Positions 63,282-64,000 of a DNA stretch of 64,000 nucleotides are shown piece by piece. Below the pieces are notes generated by a model, which saw only the letters and a list, made by a program, of their open reading frames with translations, was not told the origin of the DNA and did no database searches. The stretch covers positions 1,419,501-1,483,500 of the forward strand of contig NZ_CP113527.1 in NCBI RefSeq assembly GCF_028877475.1. The letters run 5' to 3'. A program made the translations under genes and the position numbers. This stretch comes from Lysinibacillus irui. Its GTDB lineage: Bacteria > Bacillota > Bacilli > Bacillales_A > Planococcaceae. Positions within the stretch are counted from its first letter, which is position 1, and every line of letters starts with the position of its first letter.

Positions 63282-64000
63282 ATGATAAAGCCTTTTACAC
63301 CTCAGCTTGTCTATTTTGAACCCGATGCACTTCAGTATCCATTAGGGCAGGAGCTCAAAGAGAAGTTTGAGAAAATGGGGATTGAAATTCGCTATACGAC
63401 GTCGCACAATCAAGTAAGAAATCTGCCAGGAGACAATGATTTTCAAAAGTATCGCGTAGCTAAATCCACCTTAGTGGTTGGGATTAGAAAGACGTTAAAG
63501 TTTGATACATCGAAGCCTTCAGCAGAATATGCCATTCCATTTGCAACAGGCTGTATGGGCCATTGTCATTATTGTTATTTACAAACGACAATGGGCAACA
63601 AACCTTATATTCGTACGTATGTAAATGTCGATGAAATTCTAGAGCAAGCTGATCATTACATGGCCGAAAGAGCTCCTGAAATCACACGCTTCGAGGCATC
63701 TTGTACCTCTGATATTGTAGGGATTGATCATTTAACACATACATTGAAACGTGCTATTGAGCATTTTGGGCAAAGCGAGCTTGGCCAATTGCGGTTTGTT
63801 ACGAAATTCCATCATGTAGACCACCTATTGGATGCCAATCATAATGGCAAGACAAGGTTTCGTTTTAGCGTTAATGCAGATTATGTCATCAAACATTTTG
63901 AGCCAGGTACATCCCCACTTGCGAAGCGCATAGAGGCGGCAGGTAAAGTGGCAAGAGCTGGATATCCACTTGGATTTATTGTGGCCCCTATTTATCTCCA
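63282..64000 (+). CDS. splB: Spore photoproduct lyase (partial, runs off window)
   Basis: Radical-SAM enzyme that reverts spore photoproduct (5-thyminyl-dihydrothymine) in UV-damaged spore DNA during germination. The cluster-binding CMGHCHYC gives C91, C95 and C98, and the hydrogen-donor cysteine C141 is in FEASCTSD; positions equal those of B. subtilis SplB. RBS AGGAGGTGG. About 239 of the expected ~340 codons are inside the window. Confidence 0.96.
   Translation, partial: MIKPFTPQLVYFEPDALQYPLGQELKEKFEKMGIEIRYTTSHNQVRNLPGDNDFQKYRVAKSTLVVGIRKTLKFDTSKPSAEYAIPFATGCMGHCHYCYLQTTMGNKPYIRTYVNVDEILEQADHYMAERAPEITRFEASCTSDIVGIDHLTHTLKRAIEHFGQSELGQLRFVTKFHHVDHLLDANHNGKTRFRFSVNADYVIKHFEPGTSPLAKRIEAAGKVARAGYPLGFIVAPIYL

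Noticed and set aside
1-64000. Prophage, transposase, integrase, tRNA or rRNA genes
   Set aside because: None were recognised on either strand; the insertion at panD carries no visible recombinase or inverted repeats.

Overview
The window is a chromosomal segment of a low-GC, endospore-forming Bacillota, most likely a Lysinibacillus (or close Bacillaceae/Planococcaceae relative). Spore traits are a complete GerA-type germinant receptor operon, a second orphan GerA subunit and splA-splB. The backbone order ypiF-qcrABC-ypjA ... ypjD-dapB-mgsA-bshA-cca-birA-panBCD-dinG is that of the B. subtilis 200-degree region, but with local differences: a YugP-type protease stands where ypjB is expected, bshB1 is absent, and a padR/HAAS/DUF4097 operon and an S-layer-anchored 5'-nucleotidase are inserted.

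Layout: 0.2-2.8 kb menaquinol:cytochrome c reductase (qcrABC); 3-9.3 kb ypjA, membrane zinc protease, YitT transporter, MazG-like ypjD, dapB, mgsA, bshA, cca; 9.4-12.3 kb birA and an envelope-type padR operon; 12.3-14.7 kb a structured leader with terminator and panBCD. At 14.7-19.0 kb lies a visibly more AT-rich foreign block: membrane thioredoxin, 66-residue Cys-rich peptide, ABC exporter, MauE-like and MauD/TlpA-like redox proteins. It is bounded on the right by a 201-bp truncated second copy of the panD 3' end. I read it as an undescribed disulfide-rich secreted peptide (bacteriocin-like) system integrated at panD. Then come the SLH 5'-nucleotidase (19.4-21.6 kb), dinG, a PEP-mutase-like enzyme and the alkylation repair operon adaA-alkA-ogt (25.5-27.4 kb).

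From 28 to 38.4 kb there is a full reductive pyrimidine degradation locus: transaminase, PucR-type regulator, N-carbamoyl-amino-acid hydrolase, dihydropyrimidinase, dihydropyrimidine dehydrogenase PreT/PreA, NCS1 permease and a small unknown protein. A perfect inverted repeat sits in the divergent promoter region. Next are an amino acid permease, gerA-gerB-gerC (40-43.8 kb), a PgeF/YlmD laccase-domain enzyme, a seven-helix membrane protein resembling Pyr4-type terpene cyclases, a LysM-CAP protein, a seven-repeat YVTN protein with a Cys-rich N-terminus, a VanW lipoprotein, a soluble chemoreceptor-like protein and a HAD phosphatase.

At 50.7-52.8 kb an ABC-F ATPase gene is preceded by an elaborate leader: a 54-codon uORF, three to four intrinsic terminators and a 10-codon uORF that can pair with the ABC-F Shine-Dalgarno. 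At 52.9-53.4 kb two almost identical FMN riboswitches, each with its own terminator, precede a reduced rib operon (ribE-ribB-ribH; no ribD or ribA). The right end carries orphan gerA, an orphan SpoB/DcuS-type sensor kinase, a histidine phosphatase, a GNAT enzyme, tldE/tldD, splA and the start of splB, which runs off the window.

All identifications come from reading protein motifs and gene order; no database search was run.
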